Below, piece by piece: positions 31,614 through 44,012 of a stretch of DNA of 64,000 bases. The notes beneath the pieces are model-generated. The model saw only the letters and a list, made by a program, of their open reading frames with translations. It ran no database searches and was not told the origin of the DNA. Within the stretch, counting starts at the first letter, position 1, and the number at the start of each line of letters is the position of its first letter. The stretch covers positions 66,700,071 to 66,764,070 of the forward strand of contig CM060322.1 of the NCBI GenBank assembly GCA_030674155.1, in the 5' to 3' direction. Made by a program: the position numbers and the translations under genes. Source of the stretch: Stramonita haemastoma (lineage: Eukaryota > Mollusca > Gastropoda > Neogastropoda > Muricidae).

Positions 31614-34231
31614 GAGGAGATTTTTCTGTATAGATTCTGATCACTTACCTATTGTCATGGAGGTGGAAGTGATGAGAAATGGTAATGATTGCAACATCAA
31701 AGAAAAAGTAAGTAAAAATGATGAATTTGAAAAATATATCTGGAACAATACACTGGAAAATGAATTTAGGAATATATGGGAGATCAAGGATATTCAAAAT
31801 GGCTTGGAAATGGCCATAGAGAACCTAGATAGTGATGTAGATGGTGCTTTAGAAGTATTTGTAGATAGTTTAAAAGAAGCTAGTAAATGCATGCTCAAAT
31901 GATGTTGTATTGGTAGGGCAAGAAAGTCAGAATGGTTTGACAAGGAATGTAATAAAGCAGAAAAGGAATGTAGAAAGAAGCTCAAATGCTTTAGAGCTAC
32001 TAGAACAGAAGCTGATTGGCTAATATATGTTAAAATGAGAAAACAGTATAAGTATCTTTTGAAAACTAAAAAACACACTTTTAGAAAACAGAAAACTGAA
32101 GCACTGGCTAAAGAAATTAGCAATGGGTCAATTTTTTGGAATGAGCTCAGAAAAATGGGTTGTGTAAATAAAGAAAAAGTAGTGAATAATATTACTAATG
32201 ATGAGTGGTATGAACATTTTAAAACTATTTTTTCAGGGGAATAATGAAGAGCTAGAAATGAACTTAAGCAGTGATATGGAACACTTAGAGGAAACAGATC
32301 TTGTTTTGGATACAGAAATATCAGAAGCAGAAGTTATTCAAGCAGTAAAGAAACTTAAAGATAGAAAAGCCAGCGGAATAGATGATATCTCAGCTGAAAT
32401 GTTAAAGTGTGGGGGTAAAAATGTTATTATGTTTTTGAAAAAAATATTCAATGTTGTTTTTGATCAAGGAGTTTACCCACAGGTATGGTCTAAGGCCATA
32501 ATCATACCACTTCACAAAAAAGGCAATTTAAATGATGTAGATAACTACAGAGGACTATCTCTTTTGAGCATAATATCTAAATGTTATACTTCAATATTGA
32601 ACATGCGACTATACTCCTGGTTAGAAAATCATGACTTAATTTCTGAATGCCAAGCACGATTTCGTAGAAAATATTCTACAGTTGATCAGATATTTACTTT
32701 AAATGCTGTTATCCAGAACCACTTGAGTAAAACAGATAGAAAACTCTCTGTTGCTTTTGTTGATTTCAGAAAGGCCTTTGATTCTGTTCAGCATGTTAAA
32801 CTATTGCAATGCATTAAAAATCAAGGAGTAAAAGGGAAATTCTTTCATGCACTGCAGGCCATGTACAAGTCATTAAAATCATGTGTACGTGCAAATTCAG
32901 AATTAACAGAACTATTTGACTGCCCTATTGGAGTATGGCAAGGCTGTGTACTCAGCCCGACACTATTCACATTATTTATAAATCAGTTAGCTGACCTAAT
33001 GAATGAAAACGGTAAACATGGTGTACAATTATTCCCAGATGTAATGGAATTATTTATCTTATTATTTGCAGATGATGTGGCATTGATATAAACAACACCA
33101 AGTGGTCTTCAGAATCAGCTGAATATTTTACGAACATGTTGTGATAATATAAAATTAACTGTAAACATTGATAAAACAAAGGTCATGGTATTTAGAAAAG
33201 GGGGCTTTTTGGGTCAGCATGAGAGGTGGTTCTACAATGGTAATAGATTGGAAGTAGTTAACAGCTATTGTTACTTAGGATTTAAATTTACAACGATGAT
33301 TAGTGCTAAAAATGGGACACTACACTTAACAACAAAAGGCAAAAATGCGGTAGTTCAGCTTAATAGAGTATTTCAAAAATATAAAGAAATGACAGCAAAC
33401 ACTTATTTTAAAATCTTTGATACGAGTATACAACCAATATTGCTATATGCTGCAGAAATATGGGGAATGAATAGGTTAGAACACATAGAAAAGGTCCACA
33501 TGCGTGCATGTAAAAGGTTTCTAGGAGTGCCAACCAAGACACCCAATAAAATGGTATATGGGGATTTGGGCAGGTATCCTCTTTATGTGAATTCATATGT
33601 TACTTGCCTAAGATATTGGTTTAGATTATTACAGCTGAATACAGAACGATTACCATATAAAGCCTATCAAATGTTATTACAATTAGACAGTATTGGGAAG
33701 CAGTGCTGGGTATCAAAAATAAGAGAAATATTATGTATTACTGGTTTTAATATTGTTTGGTTACAGCAGGGTGTTGGGAATGTAAAAACGTTTCTGCATA
33801 TATTTAAACAGAGGCTTGTGGATATGTTTGCCCAAGAATGGGCAGGCACTCTCAGAGAGCGTGACAGATATCAGCCCTACTCATCATTCAAGACTGTTTT
33901 TGAAAGGGAACAATATATTCTGGATATTGATGTGTATTCCTTTCGTGTTGCTATTTCGCATGTTAGATTCAATGTTCTTCCTCTGAATAACAATGTAAAT
34001 CGTTACAAGGATTCTGACCATGACAAAGCTTGTCCATTTTGTAAAAATAATATTGAAAATGAACAGCACTTTTTGTTTGCATGTCCAATGTATGATGATG
34101 TGAGGTCTAAATTTCTAAAGGAATCAAAAGATCTTCCTTTGCACGTTTTGCTAAGAGCCAAAAACCCTATTCTTAGACATAATCTATCAAGTATGTTTCA
34201 TGCGATCAAAAGATGGAAGAAAATATTTTAA
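31611..34231 (+). pseudogene. LINE-B: near-open ORF2 (end of endonuclease to C-terminus)
   Basis: The element starts at the end of the endonuclease (CIDSDHLPIVMEV, the SDH motif). A linker follows, then the RT: KDRKASGIDDISAEMLKCGG, WSKAIIIPLHKKGN, NYRGLSLLSIISKC, ARFRRKYSTVDQIFTL, FVDFRKAFDSVQHVKLL, IGVWQGCVLSPTLFTLFIN and LLFADDVALI (FADD at 33065-33076). Next are the thumb (SYCYLGFKFTTM), IWGMNRLEHIEKVHMRACKR, KTPNKMVYGDLGRYPLYVNS and a CCHC knuckle CPFCKNNIENEQHFLFAC near 34030-34085. Only three lesions break about 870 codons: TGA at 31900-31902, a frame change near 32200-32245, and TAA at 33089-33091. RT Y/FADD is intact. It is the youngest-looking LINE here. The 3' UTR is only about 45 bp before a CT array, shorter than that of LINE-C. 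Confidence 0.85.
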
Positions 34232-34277
34232 AGCACTGAGATTAGCATGATCTTTACTTCTAGGTGAATGTGCATAC

Positions 34278-34830
34278 CTCTCTCTCTCTCTCTCTCTCCT
34301 CCCTCCCTCCCTCATGGGCACTCATGGGGAGGGGGGAGGGGCAAGACTTAGATATTGGCTTCCACCTCTCTTCTCATCTAGATCTCTCTCTAACTCTGAA
34401 AGTGGAAATACAAAATTGACTCTGACCCCTCCCCCCTTTCTCTCTGTCTCTGTCTCTCTTTCTCTCTGCCACATGGGAGGAAAAGATAAGACTTAGATAT
34501 TGGCTTTAACCCCTTTTCTCATCTAGATCTAAATCTAGTTCTCCCTCCAACTCTGAATGGAATTATACAAAATGGACTTTTGACATCCCTTCCTCCCTCC
34601 CCCACCTCTCTCCTCTGTTTCTATCTCTGTCTCTCATATGGTAAGGAGGGGGGGGGGGGACTGAATTTGGCTCTTGCCTCTTTTTTCATCTAGATCTAGC
34701 TCTCTCCAACTCAAAATGTGGAAATACAAATTTTACTTTGACTATCTCTCTCCTTCCTTCCCTCCCTCCTCCTCCCCCCCCCCCCCCCCCCCCCTCTCTC
34801 CTCTCCTCTCTCTCCTCTTCTGTGTAAGAA
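34278..34830. repeat. CT-rich tandem array, three units of 144-167 bp
   Basis: ATCTAGATCT occurs at about 34377, 34521 and 34688. Each lies in a similar context (TTAGATATTGGCTT upstream; CCAACTCTGAA and GGAAATACAAAATTGAC-like downstream), separated by CT/CCCT runs. Runs of C (about 34773-34794) and G (about 34647-34658) are included. Confidence 0.75.
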
Positions 34831-35087
34831 AATCATTTTACAGACCAGCTGCAATACATAAGGTGTATATTAAACCCTGTCTGCCTACATACTATCCTGT
34901 TTGTTTTGTTTCTCGTTCTTGAAAACTAGTAGATATCAGAGTTACTAACGGTATTATGAGCAAAATATACTACTTACTACTTGTTACTACTTGTACTTAC
35001 TACTTTTTATGAAGAGAAAAGGGGGAGGGGGGCAAATGCCCCCTTTTTTTCATTTCAGGGGGCCCTTGGGCCCCCTTTTTTTGAAAT
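34831..35087. other. No gene; G/C-rich palindromic block near its end
   Basis: GGGGGCCCTTGGGCCCCC at about 35057-35074 is a near-perfect palindrome. A TACTACTTGTTACTACTTG repeat precedes it. Confidence 0.5.
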
Positions 35088-35103
35088 CCTAGAATCAACA
35101 CTG
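35088..35103. repeat. Shared 16-bp block CCTAGAATCAACACTG (first copy)
   Basis: The same 16 bases occur at 37446-37461. In both places they follow T-rich/G-rich sequence containing TTGAAA or GTTGAAAAAAATG. They may mark one end of a repeat family. Confidence 0.5.
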
Positions 35104-35696
35104 CTGAGATTCTAAACGAACTTGTTTAAACAACCAAGATGCTCGACTGAGGTCCTCCCAGTTAACATTACAATATATTTGCACAATATTAATAATACAC
35201 GTTTTAAAGCCACGACATCAAAGTAGAAATGTGCAATTCCTCCATTAAGAGGCAAGTTTACCTGTCTAACAAAATGTGGTTCAAGGCTGGGAATCAATGA
35301 GAAAATCGATATCAAAACCCAAAGTCTGCACCTACAATTTACGCCCTGTGTAGAAATGCGAACAGAACATCTTGTGTGCTCACAAACAACCCACCCCATC
35401 CTCTAGAAGAAAAGGCCATTTTTGAGTCGCTAGGAACAGATCATAAACTATTCTTACTTGGATGCTGCTTATATACATACTATTCCTTCATTCTGCTACC
35501 TAAAATGAGGGGTGGGTGTGAGTTAATTATGCATAAATACTGCCGTTGGTAAACCTTGGAGCTCTAGTTGAGGATTACACAAATAGCCGATTCTGCATGA
35601 GCAGGACACTGGAATTCAGGCAGTGGATAAATGGACATAGGAAATGCATGCAAGGTGCATTAGGAATACATATACGCTCTGCATGTCGGTAGAAAC
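35104..35696. other. No feature recognised
   Basis: A weak F1-like GCGAACAGAACATCTTGTGT occurs near 35358; otherwise nothing. Confidence 0.45.
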
Positions 35697-35848
35697 ATAG
35701 ACTTTTGGATGAGACTGCAACTGTAAACCGAGGCCCCATGTGAGAACGCACGCAGAACATCTTGGCATACACATGGGGACTGGATGAAAAAAAAGCACAC
35801 GAGTGCCTATCCCATTATCCTCGATATAAAAGAATAAAATAAATAGGT
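35697..35848 (+). mobile_element. F1 SINE with internal deletion
   Basis: From ACTTTTGGATGAGACTGCAA to GATATAAAAGAATAAAAT. The stretch between AACATCTTGGCA and TACACATGGGGACTGG is missing. Confidence 0.78.
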
Positions 35849-35865
35849 AAAACAAATACACAGAT

Positions 35866-36690
35866 GATGATAAACCCGTGGGCGAACGCACGCTACACAT
35901 CTTGCGCCCAAGTTAAATCCCCTTATGCTATTCATATGCTATTCATAAGAGTAGGCCATCGTGTGCCGGTGGGAACAGGTGACGTAATGATGATGGAAAA
36001 AAAATAGAGCACACGAGTGCTTGTTAATATTCCATTATCCTTGATAAAAAAGAATTTTTGTAAACTATAGAAAAACGTGTTTAATTACAGTGTAACGGGC
36101 CGCTACACTCGCTGATCAGCACATTCTATAACAAACTTGTCAGACTTACAGATATCTACACAGATACAGAATACGTCTACATACATTACATAATACACGC
36201 AGAACATCTTAAGCAGACGTTAAATCCTGTTACGCTTTTCGTACGAGTAGGCCATTGTGTGCGGATGGGAACAAATGATATTTACACAACTGTATGCACA
36301 CGGGGACTGGATGGAAAAAAGAACATGAGTGCGTATCCCATTATCCTTGATATAAAAGAATAGAATAAACGGATGATGATAAACCCGTGTGCAAATGTGC
36401 ACTAAACATCTCGCTCACAAGTTGAATCCCATTATGCTATTCGTAAGAGTAGGCCATGGCGTGCTGGTGGCAACAGATGAGATAATGTAAAAAAAAAGAA
36501 GAAAAAAGCACAGAAGTGCTTATTCCATTATCTTCGATAAAAAAAATTAAATAAATTATTAAAAACATGTCTAATTACACTAACAGCTGCTACACACGCT
36601 GATCAACACATTCTATAACAAACATTGTCAGACCTACACACAGACCCAACGCCTCTACATATATTACACAATCAGGCATCATTTCCTTTG
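35866..36690 (+). repeat. About 506-bp tandem duplication built of F1 SINE pieces
   Basis: GATGATGATAAACCCGTG starts at 35866 and 36372. Both units then hold a headless F1 (35876-36058 and 36383-36555). TTTAATTACA and a CGCTGATCA(G/A)CACATTCTAT block follow (about 36080-36140 and 36565-36620). The first unit also holds another F1 copy (36196-36375). Divergence is clear, so the duplication is not recent. Confidence 0.75.
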
Positions 36691-36711
36691 TCCATATATC
36701 CACTGCCTGAA

Positions 36712-36868
36712 CACTTGCGGAACATCTTGCGCACACGTTAAATCCTGTTCGGCCTTTCGTAAGAGAAGGCCATTGTGTGCCGGTGGGAACATGTAACATG
36801 TATAAAACTGCATACAAAGAGGGACTGGACGTAAAAAAGCACAAGAATGCTTAATCCATTATCCTCGG
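36712..36868 (+). mobile_element. F1 SINE, headless
   Basis: CACTTGCGGAACATCTTGCG to AATCCATTATCCTCG. The next element begins at the following G run. Confidence 0.8.
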
Positions 36869-36869
36869 G

Positions 36870-37012
36870 GGGACGGATAGCCTAGTGGTCAGAACATTGC
36901 GCTGGCAATTTGACGACCGGGGTTCGAGTCCAGTCGAGGAAATTTTCTTCCTGGAGTTTACATCAGTGCTGACTCCACCCTCCCCAAAAGTCCTTCGGAT
37001 GAGACTTTAATA
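36870..37012 (+). mobile_element. F1 SINE, 5' half only
   Basis: Intact tRNA head: GACGGATAGCCTAGTGGTCA, box B GGTTCGAGTCC (36923-36933), AGGAAATTTTCTTCCTGGAG, ACATCAGTGCTGACTCCACC and TCGGATGAGACTTTA. It stops at the central domain. Confidence 0.83.
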
Positions 37013-37955
37013 CCCTTTATTTTGGTACCAAATTTGATATGAATGTGTAAGAATATATTTATATAAATAATGTAAATTAACCTCACCCCCTAAATATTTG
37101 CCTTCTGAAGGGTTACCATATTGAATTGCTTGTATATCCTGAAATAACCTGGTTACATGAGGGTAACATATACCATAAAACGTTAAAATAAACAAAGTTT
37201 CAGAAAAATGCACCCATAAATCCTCCCCAGGGGGGGGGGGGGGGGGAGGGGGGTCTATGGAGGGACCAAGGTCTATAATGACCAACGCATGTAGCGCTAT
37301 TTTGAAACTATACAAACAGCAGTTGCGGGGGCGCACTGTTCGTTCAAATATGCGTTATTCAGTTTTTTGGCGTCCCTTAGGGCCCACTGGTTAGATTCTT
37401 TTGCGGCAAAGTTGAAAAAAATGCGGGAATCCCTTAAGGGCGCACCCTAGAATCAACACTGTGTCTGTATACCAATTTATTGTTGTCTAGATGGGTTTTT
37501 TTTATTTGTTTTATAGACATCCTTTATTCATACCTGCAGTAGTGTATTTCTGATATTTTATGCATGATGTCAGTAATTACATGCATGTAGAAATACCTGC
37601 ATTTTCAATTTCGGCATTTACATGTACTTTAAAAGATAGACCAAGTTTTTTTTTTTTATATTTGTACACCCTACTTTGTTTATACTTGCTTTATATTTAT
37701 TTTGGATTGCTGTATTTTAGAAGCCTAGATTCATTTGTACACCCATTTCATGTTTATACTTGATTAAAAAAAAAAATTATGTCTAGATTATTTTGAATGT
37801 ATTTTGGATGTCTAATTTAGAAGCCTGTATTCAGGTGGCTGTATTTCAGAAGCATGTATTCAGATGTCTATTTTTTAAGCCTATAATTCATTCTTTCATT
37901 TCACATATGGTGGAATCGGCATTCCTGTACTTTCTACATGCAGTCCCTGTGTACA
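37013..37955. other. No gene; G run and second CCTAGAATCAACACTG copy
   Basis: A G-rich run at 37230-37255 and the shared 16-bp block at 37446-37461 (preceded by CCCTTAAGGG, a palindrome). The remainder is AT-rich, with TTCATTTGTACACCC and AGAAGCCT motifs loosely repeated between 37670 and 37880. Confidence 0.5.
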
Positions 37956-38012
37956 TTTTTGTTCCCAGGGGCAACAGCCCAAATTTCCTGCAGAGAAATC
38001 TGCCATGGCTAC
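37956..38012 (+). mobile_element. Diverged F2 3' body fragment
   Basis: ACAGCCCAAATTTCCTGCAG followed by AGAAATCTGCCATGG keeps the GCAGA-GAAA-TCTGC hairpin although the flanks have decayed. Confidence 0.6.
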
Positions 38013-38149
38013 AGGGGGTGGGCAATAATATAACAAAACTACAAATTTTAAAAAATTCCCCACACATATATACACTGCCCCACCATTCTTCTAGAAAGCA
38101 GTGCAGTGCAGTGCAGCCTAGAGTGAATTGACTAAAGATAGTTTATTTC

Positions 38150-38475
38150 ATTTATTTTATTTTATTTTATTTTATACCACTTTATGTCACAGCAGATTTC
38201 TCTGCGTGAAATTCGGGCTGCTGTCCCCGGAGAGAGGGCGTTGCCACAAATGCAGCGCCTACCCCTTATTTCATTTTATTTTTTTCCCCTCAGGGATGGT
38301 GTCTCAACACACCTGTGTGCATGCTGGGTTTAAAAATTTTTTTAAAAATAATTTTGTCATCCGCTCCTACCGGCACACAATGGCCTGCTCTTCCGAAAGG
38401 CGGAACCCGGGTTTTAACATGTGCGCAAGATGTTCTGCATGCGTTTGCACATGGGGCCTTGGTTCATAGTCTCAC
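38150..38475 (-). mobile_element. F2 SINE without head
   Basis: (TTTTA)n tail, GTCACAGCAGATTTCTCTGC, body, central domain and GGGGCCTTGGTTCATAGTC. Confidence 0.8.
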
Positions 38476-38833
38476 TGTGTGCAAGTATGAACAGTTGACA
38501 AAATGTAGAAAACTTGCAATGGTATATTTCAACATCGTCCCTGAAGTCGTAATGCAAAGCATAATGTGGCTAACTTACTGGTGGGCAATTTTTTAATAAA
38601 AAAAACAACAAAAAAACCTTTACTGGTGGGCAAATGCTCAAATATAAAATGTCACCAAGGGACCATTGAGGACAGAAAAAAACATCTAAAATCCCCCCTT
38701 TTCCACTTTTGAACTACAGACATCTGGATACAGGCAGCTGAAGAACAGCAGTAGAATGCAGGTGGTTGTGATGGATTGGTGTCACCATTTTTTCATTCCG
38801 ATGTGGAAAATCTATATGTAGGACTCCTCTGAT

Positions 38834-38843
<10 letters not shown>
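38476..38843. other. No feature recognised
   Basis: Mixed sequence without motif or repeat that I can name. Confidence 0.5.

Positions 38844-38916
<73 letters not shown>
38844..38916. repeat. (CA)n microsatellite
   Basis: Pure CA after a short CT run. Confidence 0.97.
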
Positions 38917-38919
<3 letters not shown>

Positions 38920-40184
38920 ACAGCCATACACACACAAACACACACTCACTCAGGAACACAAACGCAAGTCAACACAATAACACATGTCAAACGTGTGTGT
39001 GAATGAACCCCCTGTACAAAAACTGGAAAAACAAAGTTGTCCAATACATTACATCAAGTGAAGGGGGGCGGGGGGGTGGTTGTGGTTTTGATAAAGAGCT
39101 TTTATTTCAGCAGTAGGGGAGGAGGGAGGGAGGAGGGTATAGACAACACTGCACTGTGTGCAAACTACACTACACTCCTCTGCATCAGTTCATTTCACTG
39201 CGGGGGATTGGGGCACAATGTGAACATCCGTTCTTGTGGCCGGTGGCTGCCAATGCCTGGGTCTCTTTCAACATAGACACCGCCTGCACACACAATCATA
39301 AGAGACACATGTCAATCACTGAACTATCACAACACTGAACAATCACAACACTGAACTATCAAACCACTGAACAATCACAACACTGCTGTCACATTGAACT
39401 ATAACTCTCTCTCTCTTCATCCTGTTGAAAACATCTCTCTCTCTTTCTAAAAGATCTTATTTTATGATGGAATAATCAAAGCCCACGAAAAGAGTTATAA
39501 ATTACATTTTAGAGTCACTTGTATTTGTCATTGCTCACTAATGCATGTTGTAATTTATCACTGTTTGGTGATATTCAAATTATAGTGGAGTGAGACAATG
39601 TTGTAACTTGATGTGTGCAAATCAGTTTGAAAGGGAGTAGGTGGGATATTGGTTTGATAAACTAATCTAGTTTATTGTTTTAGATACTATGCTATGGATT
39701 GAGCACACTAAACATTTGTTATTGGCAAAAAACTGAAACATTTATCAGCAAAAATTGTTTTAGGTGCATGCTAAACTTTGTAATTTTGTGTTTACTACTG
39801 TTGTAAAATGATGCTATCTTGGTTTTTACATCATGTCTACACATTAAACGATTTGAAAAAGTGCTAGATTATGTCTAATTCTTTGATGTTTTTATGCATA
39901 CTATGTTGTTTTGTTTGGGTTTTTTCCTTTGCTTGTTTGTTTGGGTTTTTGTTTCTCTTATTGGTAGCAGTATCTGATGATCAGAGAGATTTCTGTGAAG
40001 GTGTTATGTGATAGATATTGTTTCTTCTGATAGGTGTACTCTCTCTCTTTCCCTTTTTTTCACTTTCACATATTACACTATCCTAAACTTGTCATTTGAT
40101 AGAAATGTTTCGGTACTTTATGTTGAAACTGAAGTTGTATTCTTGTTGTCTAATTAAGGATGGGCTGTGTTTCTGTTTTCCCCC

Positions 40185-40187
<3 letters not shown>
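38917..40187. other. No gene recognised
   Basis: G-rich patch at 39062-39140. ATCACAACACTGAAC repeats about four times at 39325-39395. The rest is AT-rich. Confidence 0.5.

Positions 40188-40258
<71 letters not shown>
40188..40258. repeat. (TA)n microsatellite
   Basis: About 35 TA units. Confidence 0.97.
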
Positions 40259-40264
<6 letters not shown>

Positions 40265-40478
40265 CCTTTTTGTTGCTTTTTTCCTTATATCTATATTACA
40301 CCTTTTTGGACTTTTAAACTCATGTTATTGAACATGTCTTGAAAAAATGTTATATTTGGGCATTACATCATAATGTTGATTTTTAAAATGTTTGCTGTTA
40401 GGTTGTGTTTTTTTTTTGCTTTTAAAAATTTTCCTTCATAATATTGTTATAAAGTAAGAAAGATTTGTGAAAATGTTT

Positions 40479-40479
<1 letters not shown>

Positions 40480-40552
<73 letters not shown>

Positions 40553-40705
40553 CCACTCTCATAGGGAAACAAAATACAGTTGCATACAGGAAAAAGAAAA
40601 AAATGGGCAGGCGCTGCATTTGTGGCAACGCGCTCTCCCGGGGAGAGAGAGCAGCCTGAATTTCATGCAGAGAAATCTGCTGTGACAAAGTGGTAAAAGA
40701 TACAA
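40480..40705 (+). mobile_element. (TA)n plus F2/F5 3' fragment in tandem unit 1
   Basis: TA run to 40545, then CACTCTCATAGGGAAACAAA, GTTGCATACAGG, CTCTCCCGGGGAGAGAG and GCAGAGAAATCTGCTGTGAC. The equivalent in unit 3 is 43852-44012. Confidence 0.8.
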
Positions 40706-41264
40706 AAAAAAATATATGATACATTTTGTTTTGTTTGGGTTGCTCTTCTCTCTGCTGTCTCATCTGGATCACTGGTTAATCTGTCTTGACATTAATGTTC
40801 AGGTCAGTTGAGGATTGTGCGTTTGTTGAATACATCTCTCTTTCTTTTGTTTAATTAACCAGTTCCCTGCCTGTAGGACCTCAGCTGACATCCTTGTTTT
40901 TTTGTCCAGATTTTTCATTAAGTTCGTATCTAGTGCTAGACTGAAAAATTCCCCCCTCTCTCTCTCTCTCTCTCTCAGGGGATAAAATAATCCCTCTTGT
41001 GTTCTGTTATACAGTTTCACTTAAAATTTAAGGCATGTATTTCCCTTGACATAAAGCCTATTGGTGACGTTTGCGCGCACCTGTGTGCGTGCGTGCCTGT
41101 AAATCATTATGCCATTGTTTTTTGTTTGTTTTTTTACATAAATGTTGTGCACAATTTTCTCTTCATTTAATTAAAAGCAAGACACGTGTTTTATGCAATT
41201 TGCTGTTGGTAGTACTTTTTCTCCATTATCATGATATGGGCCAAGTTTCACACACTGATCCCCA

Positions 41265-41372
41265 CAGATGACAATATTTACAAAACTGCAGACACACAGA
41301 GACTTGATGAAAAAAAAAGCACATGATTGCTTATTCCATTAATCCTTGAAATAAAAGAATAAATAAATAAAT
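41265..41372 (+). mobile_element. F1 SINE tail in tandem unit 1
   Basis: CACAGATGACAATATTTACA to AAAAGAATAAATAAATAAAT. Equivalent tails lie at 42835-42937 and 44582-44690, so the insertion predates the triplication. Confidence 0.82.
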
Positions 41373-42834
41373 GAATAAAAACAGTTCAACGGGAAAAGAA
41401 ACCTTGGGCCAACATCCTAGTGACTGACAGTGGATTTGGCATCCAGTGACTTATTACCTCCCTTGGTCTGTCCAAACCTGCTATCTTGGGGACAACAGCC
41501 TTTTTTCCACACCTCTCCTTTTTCCTGCACAATTTTTGTCTTTTCTATTTTCTACTGTTTTTATTCTGATAATTAAAATATCAAGGCCATTCCTCCTTTT
41601 AAGGATACCAAAGGTTTTATCCTGTGTAAAGGAAGACATTGACTCTCAGCTAGATACTTTCTTTCATTCTGGGGCTAACATTTTGTAGTCAGGCTGTCTC
41701 TCCCCTGTAGTAGTTGGACAGGCCAAAGTGGGTGTTTTACTTATTTTTATTTATTTGTGACGCTCCCCCACATGAGTTGCATTGCACGAGAGATCAATTT
41801 ATAGTTATTGACAAGTTATTAATCTGCAATTAAAAGGCTATTCAATACAAAACATAGATTGAACATCGAACAATTCTGTGCAAAGTTATTACAAATTGAA
41901 ATGATAGACTGCAGGATGTGACAAAATGAGAAATGGACGAGTTTATTTTCATAACTGGTTGACTGAATAAGGGGTTGGGTATTTTCAAAACACATTTAAA
42001 AGCAAAATGAATAAAGATTATGCCTTGATATTTTATTTAAAGGTAGAAAAACAGGTATAGTTTACTAATCAAAATTGACAACTTGACCCCTACCTGCCTT
42101 TAATGGCACTGAACACATCTTGAAAAAAAACATTATATTTAGGCATTACATCATAATGTTGGTTTTAAAAATGTTTCTTTGCTGTTAGGCTTGTTTGTTT
42201 ATTTTTTTAAAAAAATTCCTTCATAATATTGTTTAAAAGTAAGAAAGATTCGTGAAAATATGATAAATTATACTTTTTTTTTTTGGGGGGGGGGGGGTTG
42301 CTCTCCTCTCTGCTGTCTCCTCTCAATCTTCATCTATTTCATTTATTTAATTATAATTAGTTAATCTGTCTTGACATTAATGTTCAGGTCAGTTGAGGAT
42401 TGTGCGTTTGTTGAATACATTTCTCTTTCTTTTGTTTAATTAACCAGTTCCCTGCCTGTAGGACGTCAGTTAATATCCTTATTTGGGTTTTTTTCTCAGA
42501 TTTTTCATAAGTTCGTGTCTGGTGCTAGAGTGAAAATTTCCCCCCTCTCTCTCTCTCACAGGGGATAAAAAAAAATCCCTCTCCTGTTCTGTTATACAGT
42601 TTCACTTAAATCTAAGGCATATATTTCCCTTGACATAAAGCCTATTGGTGACATTTGCGTGCACCTATGTGCGTGCGTGCCTGTAAATCATTATGCCATT
42701 GTTTTTTTAATACATAAATGTTGTGCACAATTTTCTTTTCATTTAATTAAAAGCGAGACACGTGTTTTATGCATTTTGCTGTTGGTAGTGCTTTTCCTCC
42801 ATTGTCATGATATTGGCTAAGTTTCACACACTGA

Positions 42835-42937
42835 TCCCTACAGATGACAAGATTTACAAAACTGCATACACACGGGGACTGGATGAAAAAAACCACATGA
42901 TTGTTTATATCATTATCCTCGCTATAAAAGAATAAAT
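42835..42937 (+). mobile_element. F1 SINE tail in tandem unit 2
   Basis: TACAGATGACAAGATTTACA to CTATAAAAGAATAAATAAAT. Confidence 0.82.
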
Positions 42938-43851
42938 AAATGAATAACAACAGTTCAACGGGAAAAGAAACCTTGGGCCAACATCCTAATGAACAGTGGA
43001 TTTGGCATCCAGTGACTTATTACCTCCCCTGGTCTGTCCAAACCTGCTATCTTGGGGACAACAGCCATTTTTCCCACCTCTCCTTTTTCCTGCATTTTTG
43101 TCATTTCTATTTTCTACTGTTTTTCATTCTGATAATTAGAATATCCAGGCCATTCCTCCTTTTAAGGATACCAGAGGTTTTATCCTTAGTAATGGAAGAC
43201 ATCAACTCTCAGCTAGATACTTTCATTCTGGGTATAAAATTTTTGTGGTCAGCCTGTCTATCCCCTGTAGTAGTTGGACAGGCTAAAGTGAGTGATTATT
43301 AATATTTTTTAAAATTTCTGACGCTCCACCACATAAGGAGTCGCATTGGACGAGAGATCAATTTATAGTTATTGACACGTTATTAATCTGCAATTAAAAG
43401 GCTATTCAATACAACAAACAGATTGAAAGTCGGACAATTCTGTGCAAAGTTATTACAAACTGAAATAATAGACTGCAGGATGTGACAAAATGAGAAAGGG
43501 ACAAGTTTATTTTCATAACAGATTGTCCGAATGACGGGTTGGGTATTTTCGATACACATTTAAAAGCAAAATGAATAAAGATTATGCCTTGATATTTCAT
43601 TACATGGTAGAATTATGAGCATAGTTTAATAATCAAAATTTCTAAATTGACAGTTTGACCCCTACCTGCCTTTAATGGCACTGAACACGTCTTGAAAAAA
43701 AACAGTTATATTTGGGCATTACATCATAATGTTGTTTTTTTAAAAAGTTTGTTTGCTGTTAGCATTGGTTTTTTTGTGTGTTTTTTTATTTTCCTACATA
43801 TCGTTTTAAAATAAGAAAGATTTTAGAAAATGTTTTGATATATATATAGCC

Positions 43852-44012
43852 CCTCTCATAGAGAAACAAAATACAGTTGCATACAGGTAAAAGAAAAAAA
43901 AAAAAGGTATGCCAGGCACTTGTGGCAACGCGCTCCCCTCCCGGGAGAGCAGCCCGAATTTCACACAGAGAAATCTGCTGTGACAAAGTGGTACAAGATA
44001 CAAAATACAAAA
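43852..44012 (+). mobile_element. F2/F5 3' fragment in tandem unit 3
   Basis: CTCTCATAGAGAAACAAAAT, GTTGCATACAGG, CGGGAGAGCAGCCCGAATTT and AGAGAAATCTGCTGTGAC, then an A-rich tail. Unit 2 reads GAAAATATGATAAATTATAC at this place. Confidence 0.8.

Noticed and set aside
41446..43302. Possible gene repeated in each tandem unit (TYYLPWSVQTCYLGDN)
   Set aside because: The frame differs in length between units, carries no domain, and unit 3 does not keep it intact. The nucleotide sequence is simply duplicated.
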